Assembly (NCBI GenBank): GCA_038501195.1
Contig: JBBPUQ010000009.1
Coordinates: 434,001 to 498,000 of the forward strand
Direction of reading: 5' to 3'
Origin: Nemania diffusa
Lineage: Eukaryota; Ascomycota; Sordariomycetes; Xylariales; Xylariaceae
Length of the DNA: 64,000 nucleotides
The notes under the pieces are model-generated. The model saw nothing but the letters and a program-made list of their open reading frames with translations. It had not been told where the DNA came from and did not search any database. The position numbers were made by a program, and so were the translations under genes. Shown here in pieces: positions 54,169 through 64,000 of this stretch. Within the stretch, counting starts at the first letter, position 1; the number at the start of each line of letters is the position of its first letter.

Positions 54169-55657
54169 TTATTCCGTCTTCTTCCCATTCATGGCGCTCT
54201 TTTCCGCCAGGGCCTTCCGCTGGTTCTCGGCCTGCTTTTCGTGGGGTATCGTGAGGCAGTTGATGCCGAGGAAGTCGCATATGCTCGTGGTCACGAGGTA
54301 CGCCCAGCGGGAGTAGACGGCGAGCGCGAAGAAGAAGTAGGCCCAGAGGTAGTAGTGCTCCTGCTGTGCCGAGATGGCGGGGAGGCCGAAGCGCGGCAGG
54401 TTGCCGAGCACGGCGCCGCCGACGAGCGGGATGAGCATCACGGTCCAGTAGGGGAACGGCTGGCGCGTCAGGTGCGCGAGGATCATCTTGGTCGTCATGC
54501 GCCCGAAGACGAAGGACATGGTCAGGCAGAAGAGCACGAGGTGGTTCTCGCGCATCAGTGTCGAGTGGGGCGAGTAGAGCCAGGCGCCGATGGAAAACGT
54601 GTAGACGGCCATGGGGATCCATTCCAGGAAGACGGGGAGCACGGGGAGCTTGTTGCGGCGCCGGGCCTTGACTACGTTGAGCACGCAGAAGGGCATGTGG
54701 CCGAGGACGAGCGAGCCGACGATGACGAGGATCCAGATGTCGCGGATCGAGTGATCGCCGACGAGGTGATCGTAGCCAAAGAGGTTCTTCTCGCCCACGA
54801 GATCGACGATTCGCTCGGTCCAGATGCCTGGTCCGTAGATACCTGAGATGGCCATGACGCTGCATGCGATTAGTATGCCCTCTGTGGGACCGTTGAAATA
54901 GCCCAGGTATAACGTGTGGGTATGGTAGGTCTCCCAGGTCGAAAAGAACATAGCAAGGCAGGGACACAGAGCCGTAAAGACGCCCGATTTCGAGGTGCCC
55001 AGGGCCATCGCGGCAGTCTCGAGAAGGCTGGCCAATGTGCAGTTCAGCGAGTCGATACCGTGGTCGAACAGCTCGCCTAGTCCGCTCGAAGTACCTGTTC
55101 TTCTCGCTTGCTTGCCGTCGACGTTATCCATGGTTTGGTACATGAAAAGACCGAAGGCGAAGCTCAGGTACAGCCAAGATGGGCCCTGGTTGTTTGGAAC
55201 CTAGCTGTTAGCAAGGCGACTAGGTAAAGTTGGAGCTATAAAGGAGGTTCTCATACCGGGCCAACAAGATCTGGCATGACAAGCACAAGTAGCCCGACGT
55301 TCACCAGGATGAAGCAGAACCCCAAAAGGGTCACCATGTTCGGTGCTAGCCATAACGGCAGGAGCTCCACGAAGGCGTTCCACTACCATAGTTGTTCAGT
55401 GCTCGTTCGTCATTAGGGGGTTGCGCGCGGGCAGGCGGTTACGTACGTAGGGTCGGAGGATGTAGTTGGAGATGGGGGATTTGTCGACAGCCGAGTACTT
55501 GTACGATCGGAGGTGGATGAGCGCTTCCTCGGACACACACTCGGCCACGGCCGTCTCTACGAAAAGGAGGCTTGGTGTCAGCTTCATTTGAAACGCCGCA
55601 TGCTTATTGCTTGGATCGGGGTACGGGATTAGAGTTCTTACTACCGCTTGGAGCCAT
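54169..55657 (-). CDS. cholinephosphotransferase/ethanolaminephosphotransferase (Kennedy pathway)
   Basis: Four exons: 55657-55642 (16 nt), 55556-55447, 55382-55257, 55200-54169, giving 427 residues. Splicing yields MAPSGKTAVAECVSEEALIH, then SPISNYILRPY-WNAFVELLP and GP-VPNNQGPSWLYLSF. The CDP-alcohol phosphotransferase signature DG-x2-AR-x8-G-x3-D-x3-D is complete: D112 G113, A116 R117, G126, D130 and D134 (in DNVDGKQARRTGT...LGELFDHGID). The aspartates bind Mg2+ and the CDP moiety. Around it are about eight hydrophobic helices (MVTLLGFCFILVNVGLLVLV, IWILVIVGSLVLGHMPFCVL, HYYLWAYFFFALAVYSRWAY). It transfers phosphocholine or phosphoethanolamine from the CDP-alcohol to diacylglycerol in the ER/Golgi membrane. 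The head-group preference cannot be read from sequence. It ends in a basic, KKxx-like tail (NGKKTE). Confidence 0.95.
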
Positions 55658-56990
55658 ACTGCCGGATTTGAAGAGCGGGGGCGTTCGATAGACAAGTGGC
55701 GGTTTCACTGAACCTAGATAGGCTTACAGCTACTTCGAATACACCTTACTAGGGCCGGGAGATGGATAACTGATCGCAAGACGTGGGACGTGTCGTTGTT
55801 AGTGAACGAGAGCGCGCCAAGTTCATCGAATATCGGGGACTAGTGCAGATCCGATCGCGGGGTTGACGTGTTAAGCTTTAATTAGTATTTCAGGGGAAAT
55901 ACATCGTGGGGTAGTCTTAGACCATCGAGCGTGATAGTAATTTAGTGTAAACAAGTTGGGAGTAACGGCGTAAGCAACTGTAGTACACAAGCAGCACGGC
56001 CGGTTTTCAGAGAAGAAATTGTTAGGTAGGTGGTGGAAGCTGTGGTGGTAGTATTGTATTAGTGGTGGTGGTGTTGGCGGAAAATTAGTTGATTGCGTCT
56101 AGACCATAAACTCTCTAGAAGATACCTTAGGGTGCACGCGATCGGGGGGAGATAGGTAGGTACCTACCGCTCCCGTACTGAGTACCACATGCAATTTGGA
56201 CAACACTTGAGCCGCGGGATCCTAACCGTCTGCCTAGAGTGCTGACCCCCGTGTACAAGGTTTTAGCCTAGATTTCACCGCATATTGGATGTAACTCCCG
56301 GTATAACTCGTGGCGTATTTTAGGATTTCGCGTGCTAGATAGTTATCTCGCCTGTCTTCACCGCTCCCCAACATCTGAATCGCCCCAGATACCATCAAAT
56401 TCTAAACCACTATGTAAGGATCGGGTTTGATGCTTGAAAACTAGGTGTAATCATGCCAAGACCGAAAAAATAGGGACTCGCAGATACCTAACAAGACCCA
56501 CCATCTGAATACCTACTCCTGACATGTGATGGTATGAGATCACTTGCTCGAATAAACCGCATTTAAGCGTAAAATGATTCGTTAAGACTGATTGGTCACA
56601 CACAGGCAATCCATATTTCCACATATACGGAATCTTGAAAATAATAGTAGACTTCCCTTCAACAACGGGAGCATTATGATGTAAGTATTAATGCGAGCAA
56701 CAGCTCGCCTTCCCTCTATCAAGACGTAGTAGGTCCATGCATCTCGAGTAAGAACGCTATCAAAGTGGCATGCATATTGGAATTCAAAAAATCTGGTCAC
56801 ATGCGCCCATTTCATGTTCCCAACAGATGTTCTCAATTGTTCCCAACGCCAGTCGCTGCAATAAATCAACCTTGACTGAGACTCCATCAAGCTTACTATA
56901 CGTAGTAACACTAGTAATGCGAAGCAATTGAGCTTTTGTCGCTCGGCTTTTCTTTCAAACCCGAACGGAGAGCCCTTCCCACATTTAGGT
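55658..56990. other. 1.3-kb intergenic region
   Basis: The phosphotransferase promoter lies in the first few hundred bases. GGTGGTGG-rich runs occur at about 56030-56080 and a palindromic GGTAGGTACCTACC at about 56154-56168. The ORF at 56582-57016 (-) overlaps the 3' end of the next gene in another frame and is unsupported. Confidence 0.5.
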
Positions 56991-57729
56991 TTACAGCACG
57001 AGAGAGCCGACACCAACGCATGCAGCCAGCACTATGCTACCAACCACACTGCCGTACTGGAGGAGAGACGAAGCTCCGCTGTTAGAGTTCGAGTCTGAGC
57101 CGGAATCCGAGCTGGAGTCGCCATTGCCGCCTAGGCCGTCGTATATCTGGCCTGCGCTCGTGGTCGCAGCCGCACCGGTCTGCGTGGCCGTGCTGGTTGA
57201 AGAAGACGTCGTCTCGTTGACGCGTGTGGGACTCAGGGCACCGCACGGGTGGTTCTCTCGGCAGTCACTGGCGCAAGAGGTATCGCTGCCGCAGTTTGCG
57301 ACACACTGGTTGCCCCATTCTTGGCAGATGAAAAACGGGAGCGTGACAGAGTATTCGGAAAGATTCGGTGACATGCCATTCTCGCAGACACAGCCGTATG
57401 TCAAGGCCATCTATCTCCATAGTTAGTCTACATCACCGGGATGTTCCGAGAGGCTCATATATGGACGAACCGGGTCGCAGTCATTGACCTGGAAACCTCC
57501 AGGGGGATATTGCTCGCAGATGATGGGACATGTGCTCTTCTCCTGGTCACACCAGTTATCTGAACTACGGTGTTAATATCAAGCTCATTGCTCAGCATGC
57601 ATGGAATAGGGACGCCATACCCCTAAGGCTTAACGGGACGCTTGAAGGATCGATAGTATACTGCTCCTGGGCCTGAACAGAGGACAGGAGAAGAGTGGCA
57701 GCAGCCAGAACGGAATTTAGAGAAACCAT
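56991..57729 (-). CDS. small secreted Cys-rich GPI-anchored protein (DUF7707-like)
   Basis: Three exons: 57729-57621, 57559-57471, 57410-56991, giving 205 residues. Introns GTATGG...TTCAG and GTTCGT...AGATAG keep frame, joining VPLSLR to DNWCDQEKSTCP and VNDCDP to MALTYGCVCENG. Residues 1-20 (SLNSVLAAATLLLSSVQA) are a signal peptide. The Cys-rich core (WCDQEKSTCPIICEQYPPGG, NDCDP, YGCVCENGMSPNLSEYSVTL, FFICQEWGNQCVANC) with eight or more Cys matches a widespread fungal family of short wall or surface proteins. A Ser/Thr/Ala/Gly-rich stalk (SSSTSTATQTGAAATTSAG) and a hydrophobic tail (VVGSIVLAACVGVGSLVL) are the GPI-anchor pattern. The exact role is unknown. Confidence 0.87.
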
Positions 57730-60090
57730 GTTGTTGAGATTGGGTTTGGTATTTTGGGATGTCGTCTAAGGAGCTATCTAGCTGGGGGCAAAACGAAGGC
57801 GGGCAGGAGAAAGCTTCGTCGACGAGATATTAGGGATCACGGGATAGGTATTAAAAATGTAATTAGTGAACAGAGTCTTGAGCGAGAAGACTGAGATGCT
57901 AAGAGACCCAGGTTAAAAACGAGCGCACCGGGTCAAGGTTAGCAGAAGAACAGCGAAGGAAGAGGGTTGGTAGATGGAGTGCGTTGGGAAGTTTGTACAT
58001 AAGGGGCTCCGGGAATATATGCATTCATATCAACTCAACCTAGAAAAGGACCAGCTTGGGTAGTAGCGGTAGGGGTCGCCACGGCTTCTCTCGTGCCAGC
58101 ATGACAGTTTCAGGCACTGTACAAGCAGGCTAGTGGATATAAGATGTTGCATGTTGCAGGCGTGGTGCAGGGGTCTGGCAGTGGCTGGCTTCGCTAGTTG
58201 CTCGGTATGTGACTCTAGGTAGGTTCCAGAGCTGACCGCGGTTGGCAACAGGCGTTTTTTATTCCTTTCTATTGGCCATGGCGAAAACAAAAGAATCTGA
58301 ACCGGCACAAATCTTGTGATTTAATCCCTGATTAATATGAGGCCTACCTATCTACTACATAGTTGAGTCTACCTACATGTAGTGTATATAGCATCATGAT
58401 CAATGATGGAGTCAAAGCTCTATATATCTTCAATATTATCTGGGGTTAATCCTTGTATGGAATGGGTAAGTGTATGCACAATTCGGTTCTGCACCGACGC
58501 TTATTCGCACTATGCCAGGGTTTGCCAAGTTTGTTAGTGCACCGTATGCCAACGTCCGTCCCCTGCAACTATCTCAATTACCTACATTCTCGCTAAAAAC
58601 CATCCTCAGCTTAGTACCTATATGTAATTTAAAGATTAATCATTTGCACCTCTTTAACACCTCACATACTTTGTTTAAGACACATTTCTAATAGTATATG
58701 TAATCGCCGTACTTACGCATAGAAAAGTCTTTTACTCCTCTTCTTCGGATGGGGGGCATGTCTCGTGTTCTGCGCATCGTTTCCTGCCACCACTGCTGCT
58801 TGGCCAAGTTTTCCGATATTTAAAAGTCGCTCATTGGCCCGAATGCAGCACATGCCCTATGGGGAAAACCTTCGCACTCCGCATTTGCCCGTTTCTCGTA
58901 TTCTCAAATCCTTGAAGCGCAAGAATATGTAAGTAAATACATGACATACCTATCATGCACGAACTCTCCTGCCCCAATTGTGTTTGTATTCGAGTCTCTG
59001 GTGAGTGCAGAATAGGTAGGTGTGTATCCTCCTTAGCAATCTAGTATTCTGTACCTATTTGGATCTCTCCGAAGGGCCATGGAACTCGGCAATCGTTTAA
59101 TCGGCTACCTTGAAGAATTTATCGGCGCCGTGATCTGATCTCGGTGGAATTTCCGCTAGAATCCTTCCTAATTAACCAGCTATTCAAAGCTATTCACTCG
59201 ATTAGCTCTGTCAGAGATGTCTTTTTAAGTTAGCGTGCTTGTAAGCCAGAGGGTAGGCAATCATACTGTACGGTACGAACGCTAGCGAAGGAGCTAGACT
59301 TGCCTATCTCGTGTTTAGGTTCGAGCCATCTAGCAACAATCTTGACGGATCTCCCGCCAAGTCCACTATGACATGATAAACCCCCAGTTCTAGAGGTCGT
59401 GCTCCATATCTCCAAATCCATACATAGTACTCGCATGTAGATATATATACGACCCGTAACACCGCTTCCCAGGTTGTACAGAACCCGTCTTTTAACCGTC
59501 GATGTCTTAGATCACACGATATAACAAACAACCAAACAAGCCAAACGAAAAACAGAAAACTAGATACATATAGGTAGTGACTACATATGTAGAATTAACC
59601 TATTAGTCGGTTCTAGGTACACTGATACCCCGATATTTACATTCTTCCGCCCAGGTTCTCGCCCCTTTGTTTTGTGACTGTTTAGTGTTAACTTCAGAAT
59701 CTAGGTAGGCGCAGTAAGTTGCATGTTTCACTCTTGATACCGCTGTGCGGATTGAAACCCTTCCCGCAATATAATTATTGCGCGCCTGCCTATGTTTTCA
59801 GTAGCACAACTATATCGTCATGGTAAGGGCGCTTGTGGTACTCTTAGAGGAGCTGCTACAGCTACTTACTTATAGAGGAGAGCCCGCATTTTTAGACAGG
59901 CTGTTGACAGAGATGCTTGCAGTATTTTTATATTTTTACGCTCATTTAGCAGCATGCCAGCGAGGCTACTTTAATTCCAGCGTTTTTGAACCTTATGTTG
60001 TAATATTATACGCAATACTTCAAGATAACATAATGTTTATAGCAATGTTGTAACAACACTAACACAGTTATACAATCCATATACTACGTA
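57730..60090. other. 2.4-kb gene-free region
   Basis: After the promoter of the Cys-rich gene the DNA is low in coding potential. An ORF of 77 codons at 59820-60053 (+) starts with ATG and is Leu-rich (VVLLEELLQLLTYRGEP). It may be a relic of a mobile element, since MITE-like DNA follows, but no family is recognised. Other frames are short. Confidence 0.5.
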
Positions 60091-60163
60091 GCAGAATTTC
60101 GAAAAATTCGACAGGGTACCTATAAGGGGGATCCGAACTAGAGTTACCCTGTCGTTATTCTGC
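60091..60163. mobile_element. 73-bp MITE-like inverted-repeat element with TA duplication
   Basis: The element begins GCAGAAT and ends ATTCTGC (perfect 7-bp terminal inverted repeats) and is flanked on both sides by TA (60089-60090 and 60164-60165), the target-site pattern of Tc1/mariner-type elements. Inside, CGACAGGGTA (60109-60118) is inverted at 60145-60154 (TACCCTGTCG), so most of the element can fold into a hairpin. It is far too short to encode a transposase. Assignment as a MITE is inference from structure; no second copy was found in this window. Confidence 0.55.
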
Positions 60164-60603
60164 TAGGTATAGAGTATAATACTGTTAGGTATACCAACTG
60201 CATGGGGAACCCGGTTTTAGGACATAGTATATGATATTATATTGTACCCCTTGTAAACAAAAAACGCCATGTTGCGATAATGCTATACCTAATAAAAACA
60301 GAAGCACCTTTCCAACTTTAACTTTTTTAATAGCAGGCGAAGCTGAAAAAAAAAACCATACTAGTTTCGACCTGGCAATAAAAACTAGGCCTATAACTAG
60401 GTATTTGCACGCACTGTACTTGCATAACCTCTCTCCCCTACAGCACAAGCTTCTAGATAGGCATATCTCCGGCGCCGACTTATCGAACAACCCTCCTACA
60501 GTAATACAATTCAATCCCCCAACCCCCCAGATTCTTACCATTTAGCTGCTGCATAGTAATAGGTCTGATACTCATACTTTGGGTACACTATTAGTTACAT
60601 CGT
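60164..60603. other. intergenic region downstream of the MITE-like element
   Basis: AT-rich DNA with TAGGTATA strings. Overlapping frames open on both strands at 60185-60545 but show no family. It probably includes the 3' UTR of the gene ending at 60604. Confidence 0.45.
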
Positions 60604-61794
60604 TCAGACTACAGTCGGGTAATATGCCTTATATACTTGCAGCGCGCTCTCGACGCACTGGATTAGGCCAAGCATAATCGTAATCACCAGAACAAGAACG
60701 GCCACCCAGAACGTAAACCAGCGCTCTCCATTACGCCTATCATGCCACCACTGCTGCATAGTCCTCGGCCTCGCGTCGTCGTAGACCTGCTTGAGGATGA
60801 TCAGCCGGTCTCTCCAGAAGGTGAATCGCTCGATTTGCCGGTCTTCTGCTCGAAGGTTACCGCAGAGAGCAACTCGCGGATCGATAAGGCGAGGGCTGGC
60901 ACTCAGGCAAAGCTTTCGAAACCATTCTCTTTTCTTAGCCTTACCCCGAGCTAGGGGGCTGAACTCGGACTGTGGAAAGAGGATAGCCAATGTCCGGAGT
61001 GTTTCATCAATTAATTCAGCTGGGTACAGCGTGCTACTCTGGTCAGAAAGATCGTACATGTGGGTTCAAGAGGTATGATCTGACCTGATCTGACACTCAA
61101 GGAACGATGCATGGTGAAATACTTGGACAGTGGTATCATCGTCAACTAATCGGAGGTGATCCGCCAAGTTGTCTGTAAAGTCGATCTCTAGCCCACCAAT
61201 AGCGCTAATACTCCAGGCATTGAAAGACTTGGGGAGCCTAACATGGCGGCAATCGAGCACCGGGGGCTTATTGAATTGCTCCTGCACAAAGTCTTCGAGG
61301 CTGCCCTTCTCCCACTTTAGGCAATGGCGTGGGGTCGCTTGATGCCTGACAACACCGACCTTAAGCATCAATAAGAGCCTAACTGCAAGGTCTACTGAGC
61401 TTTCGCAGGCACCCTCCGTGGCAGTGGGATTTCTCTGATTCAACTGTAATACAATTGAATCCCGAGGATCTCCATGAGCCAGACGTCGAACTATTTGAAA
61501 GATGTCTTCGACCTTCTGTATCACCACGTAACGCCCATCCGCATCAGCCACTACGAGGGACCATTGTTGCCGAAAGTATTCTGCGTAGGCCGACATATCG
61601 AGGTGTTTGATCGGTTGGCCGGAGAAGAGTCTATCTTGTAAACTTGACCAGAAATTATCAATCACTTCATCAACTGGAGGAAAATCCACCTGACCCTTGT
61701 TAACCCTATATTTCCTGAAAAACGGCAGCATCTTCGAATAGTAGGGCGCAATAGAGCTACGGGGGAAATGTTTTTGCAAAGGGTTCCTATCCAT
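60604..61794 (-). CDS. fungal protein with C-terminal membrane helix, unknown function
   Basis: Two exons, 61794-61085 and 61033-60604, give 379 residues. The 51-nt intron (GTCAGA...GAGTAG) joins FLECQI to STLYPAELIDETLRTLAILF in frame. The donor lies in a CTGATCTGAC direct repeat, so its exact position is the least certain point. The N-terminal 230 residues look globular (FWSSLQDRLFSGQPIKHLDM, HLRLVDDDTTVQVFHHASFL). The C-terminal part is charged and helical (AEDRQIERFTFWRDRLIILK, MQQWWHDRRNGERWFTFWV) and ends in one membrane helix (AVLVLVITIMLGLIQCVESA) and a short YKAYYP tail. This layout is known from fungal proteins of unknown function often found near HET or NLR genes (from general knowledge, not searched). 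It is divergently transcribed, 333 bp from the protease-like gene. Confidence 0.78.
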
Positions 61795-62127
61795 CTTTTA
61801 AGGCAATGTTCTGGGCAACTGGTACTTGTCCTCGGCTCCTCAAGTACAGCCCAAAATGCAATACTAAACCCAGCAAGTGGCTGTTCAATGCAGAGTGCTA
61901 TAGCCACCGCTTGAGTGTCTGCTGAGATAATTACAACTAATGCGATTGGGCGAAAATGTCCCCTCAGGCGCGGGAACAAGCTTTTCTTCTCCAATACCCC
62001 CTCAAACGCCCACTTCGATCTTCCAGACCTCTTTACAAGCCACCTATATCATAATTACTCACTTCAGCACGCGCAATACATCTCACGGCATGGGATCTCT
62101 CCAGCCTGTCATAATCAATTGGGAAGT
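61795..62127. promoter_or_regulatory. divergent intergenic promoter region
   Basis: About 330 bp between the ATG of the membrane-anchored gene (-, 61794) and the first in-frame ATG of the protease-like gene (+, 62128). The frame upstream of 62128 is open back to at least 61915 but only through a GTG, so a 71-residue N-terminal extension cannot be fully excluded. Shared regulation of the two genes is likely. Confidence 0.45.
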
Positions 62128-64000
62128 ATGCCTATCCTGAAGTCTTTACCTCCATGGCCTGATCCTCAGGAATCCATTGGGCGGCAGATATCATCTTCAA
62201 GAGTCCGCAAGCGTACGGTGTGGTGGCCTCGAGGACCGGCGCTCGACACTTTCGAGAAACTTATTCAACCCCAAATCGAGATTAATCTCAAACGAGTAGA
62301 CTTCGGCCACGCCGAACTCTTTATTAAACTGTATATGATAGGGAAAAAAACCGAAAGCGCAAATCCCATTGTCATGGTTTGCTGCACGGATAGCGAAGCC
62401 CGAAACGCTGCTGAAGCTGCTATACGAGAAAGCGGCCTGTTAAATGGGCATGAAGGGTTCGGACTGGGGGCTATTTCTTTACCATTGGAGCATCCAACGC
62501 CCGTTCGCCGTTTGTCTCCTAAGAATGAGGATTGCGATCTGTCAGCTGGGAGTAGTAAATCCGACACAACTAATCCACCCTCTGAGCTACTTTCATCGCT
62601 CTCGGCAGATGGTTCATTTCATCCACCACTCGGGAATACACTGTTTCCACCTTCAACTCCCTCCGCTCTAAATGGGTCGCTACTACTCATTGTCGATACA
62701 CTGCCAAGCCCCGATGAGCCCGGTATTTCCAATGCCGGCTTGGTGGTATTTGCATCGGTACTTGAGCCGCTCTTGGGGAGACGTATATGCACCTCTACCA
62801 ATAGCAGCCAGGCTTTGACCCATCTCCAGTATGCTACCGCTGGAGTTGTCATTAAAGTGGGCAAAAATTATTATCAGCTGACCGCTGGGCATTTGTTTGA
62901 GGTAGAGAGTGGGACTTCGGAATCAAAATCGGCACTTACTTCCTTGGATGATTGTCGTTTTGATGGGCAGAGCGATGACGATGAAAACGACTCTGACTAT
63001 AACTTGGAGATGACAGAGCGTGGCAGTAAAACACCAGAAGATGCTCAATCACCGAATGGGTCAGCGAGCGACTCTACAAGCGGAGAGACTATAGGAGATG
63101 GTATTACTTCCGTACCTGGAGTTTTATACTAAAGAAACTAACACTTATATAGAATCGCATGATGCACTATCCGCTCAGACAATACAAAACTCTGATGTAA
63201 CAAGTTTTGAAGATCCAGAAAACCCACCAAACACAGATTGCGTGGTTCCTATTGCCCATCTACCCCGAGGAAGATCATTTCGATGTCCGATAGACTACGC
63301 CATTATCGCTCTTCCAAACAGCTCTGTTGAGAACATGGGTCGGGAAATCAATACCCCCGGGGCCTACCCACGTGTTACGGACGTCGGCGAAGCTGGATAT
63401 GAAGAACGCGATATCATTGTCGTCACGCATTCTACTATTATCAAGGGCGTTTTGATCCCAGGCAAAGTGGCCTATAGGGGATATAAAACTCATCAATTCC
63501 AAAGCTTAATCCAGATCGAGCTTGAGAGCGCAGTTTTCGAGGGTGACTGTGGGTCGCCAGTACTCGACATGTCAACCGGGAGCCTTTATGGTCACATCAT
63601 TATGGGGGTACCGGGGACGAAGCTAGCATACATTGTCCAAGCACTTGATATTTTCCGGGATATCGAGACCAAGATTGGCAAGCCGCCTAGTATCGTTACC
63701 GTAGAGGATGCTAAGAAACCGGAAACCTCTACTAATCGATACCAACACGGCAACCACATACCTCATCCCTCGCGATGCTACAGTGTTTCTACGAGCTCCG
63801 GAGATAGCAGTAGAAGTTCAATTTTCTCTTCCTCTTCCAGCGGCTCAAATTCTACATTTGAATCTACATGGGCATCGATAATACCGACGAACAGTGGGCT
63901 TCCATGCGAATTCGCATCCTATGGTGCTTGTGATCAGGTATTTGGATTGGATGATTTTGATAATTGGATTGAACACATTATCACGGATCACCTTCAGGGA
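62128..64000 (+). CDS. protein with trypsin-fold-like domain (Cys in the nucleophile position) and C2H2-like module; 3' end beyond the window
   Basis: Exon 1 62128-63100 and exon 2 63153-64000 (open to the edge), with a 52-nt intron (GTATTA...ATATAG, branch ACTAAC). At least 607 residues. Residues 1-200 form an unknown N-terminal domain (EKLIQPQIEINLKRVDFGHA). From about 235 a chymotrypsin-type fold is suggested by GVVIKVGKNYYQLTAGHLFE (His255), CPIDYAIIALPN (Asp372), and VFEGDCGSPVLDMSTG (Cys457) followed by GSLYGHIIMGVPG, as in the strand after the nucleophile. His, Asp and nucleophile are in the correct order, but the nucleophile is Cys instead of Ser. An acidic insert (SDDDENDSDYNLEMTERGSK) separates His and Asp. 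After a Ser-rich linker comes PCEFASYGACDQVFGLDDFD and WIEHIITDHL, a C2H2-like zinc module found in fungal regulatory proteins. Either a cysteine protease or an inactive sensor is possible. Confidence 0.75.

Noticed and set aside
54163..54967. Long open frames on both strands over the phosphotransferase gene
   Set aside because: Shadows of the phosphotransferase exon; their sequences are low-complexity Arg/Pro/Glu-rich.
59300..59340. GGTTCGAGCC resembling a tRNA B box
   Set aside because: No matching A box, acceptor stem or anticodon arm could be folded around it.
61915..62127. N-terminal extension of the protease-like gene
   Set aside because: The frame is open but starts with GTG and lacks an ATG; the first ATG at 62128 begins the plausible MPILKSLPPWPDP start.
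1..64000. CRISPR arrays, rRNA genes, prokaryotic operons, and PKS, NRPS or terpene synthase genes
   Set aside because: None were seen; the window is eukaryotic with spliceosomal introns, and no backbone biosynthesis gene is visible near the oxidoreductases.

Overview
The window is nuclear DNA of a filamentous ascomycete, most likely a Sordariomycete. The evidence is short GT-AG introns (about 50-160 nt), a large HET-domain gene, GPI-anchored fungal secreted-protein families, and intergenic TACCTACC/GGTAGGTA microrepeats. I reconstructed 21 intact genes or gene parts, one clear pseudogene and one possible 3' gene fragment. Exon joins were inferred by hand from reading frame, splice signals and family motifs; no search was run.

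Left flank (1-19 kb) is mostly conserved: a disordered protein of unknown function (1199-3316), a BolA-like mitochondrial Fe-S factor (4015-4731, -), an ACSF3-type acyl/malonyl-CoA synthetase (6287-8502, +), eIF4E (9429-10388, -), a fungal hypothetical (11266-12603, -), a 2OG-Fe(II) prolyl-hydroxylase-like enzyme (14053-14871, +) and a class I protein methyltransferase (15363-16580, +). A wrecked GH6 cellulase relic follows (16827-17694, -).

The middle (about 19-39 kb) is gene-poor and accessory. It holds a small orphan gene, a secreted PAF-acetylhydrolase-like lipase (21819-22934, -), a secreted orphan (24441-25525, -) and a zone with an inverted repeat (26.87/27.41 kb). Then comes an oxidative trio: a Baeyer-Villiger monooxygenase (29499-31562, -), a zinc alcohol dehydrogenase (32995-34149, -) and a cytochrome P450 with an 11-nt microexon (36292-38272, +). 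The three activities would chain logically as hydroxylation, oxidation to a ketone, and oxygen insertion to an ester.

From 39.8 to 49 kb lie a 1031-residue HET-domain protein, a divergent pair of a polytopic membrane protein and a GPI-anchored-like secreted protein, and a protein that appears to carry four tandem dimeric alpha/beta-barrel units.

From 49.4 to 57.7 kb, secretory-pathway housekeeping returns: glutaminyl cyclase, the oligosaccharyltransferase subunit Swp1/ribophorin II, choline/ethanolamine phosphotransferase, and a GPI-anchored Cys-rich protein. After an empty 2.9-kb stretch with a 73-bp MITE-like element, the window ends in a divergent pair: a tail-anchored-like fungal protein (60604-61794, -), and a multidomain protein running off the edge (62128 onward, +) with a chymotrypsin-fold-like domain whose nucleophile position is Cys (GDCGSP), followed by a C2H2-like module. 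That last gene is the most unusual item in the window.
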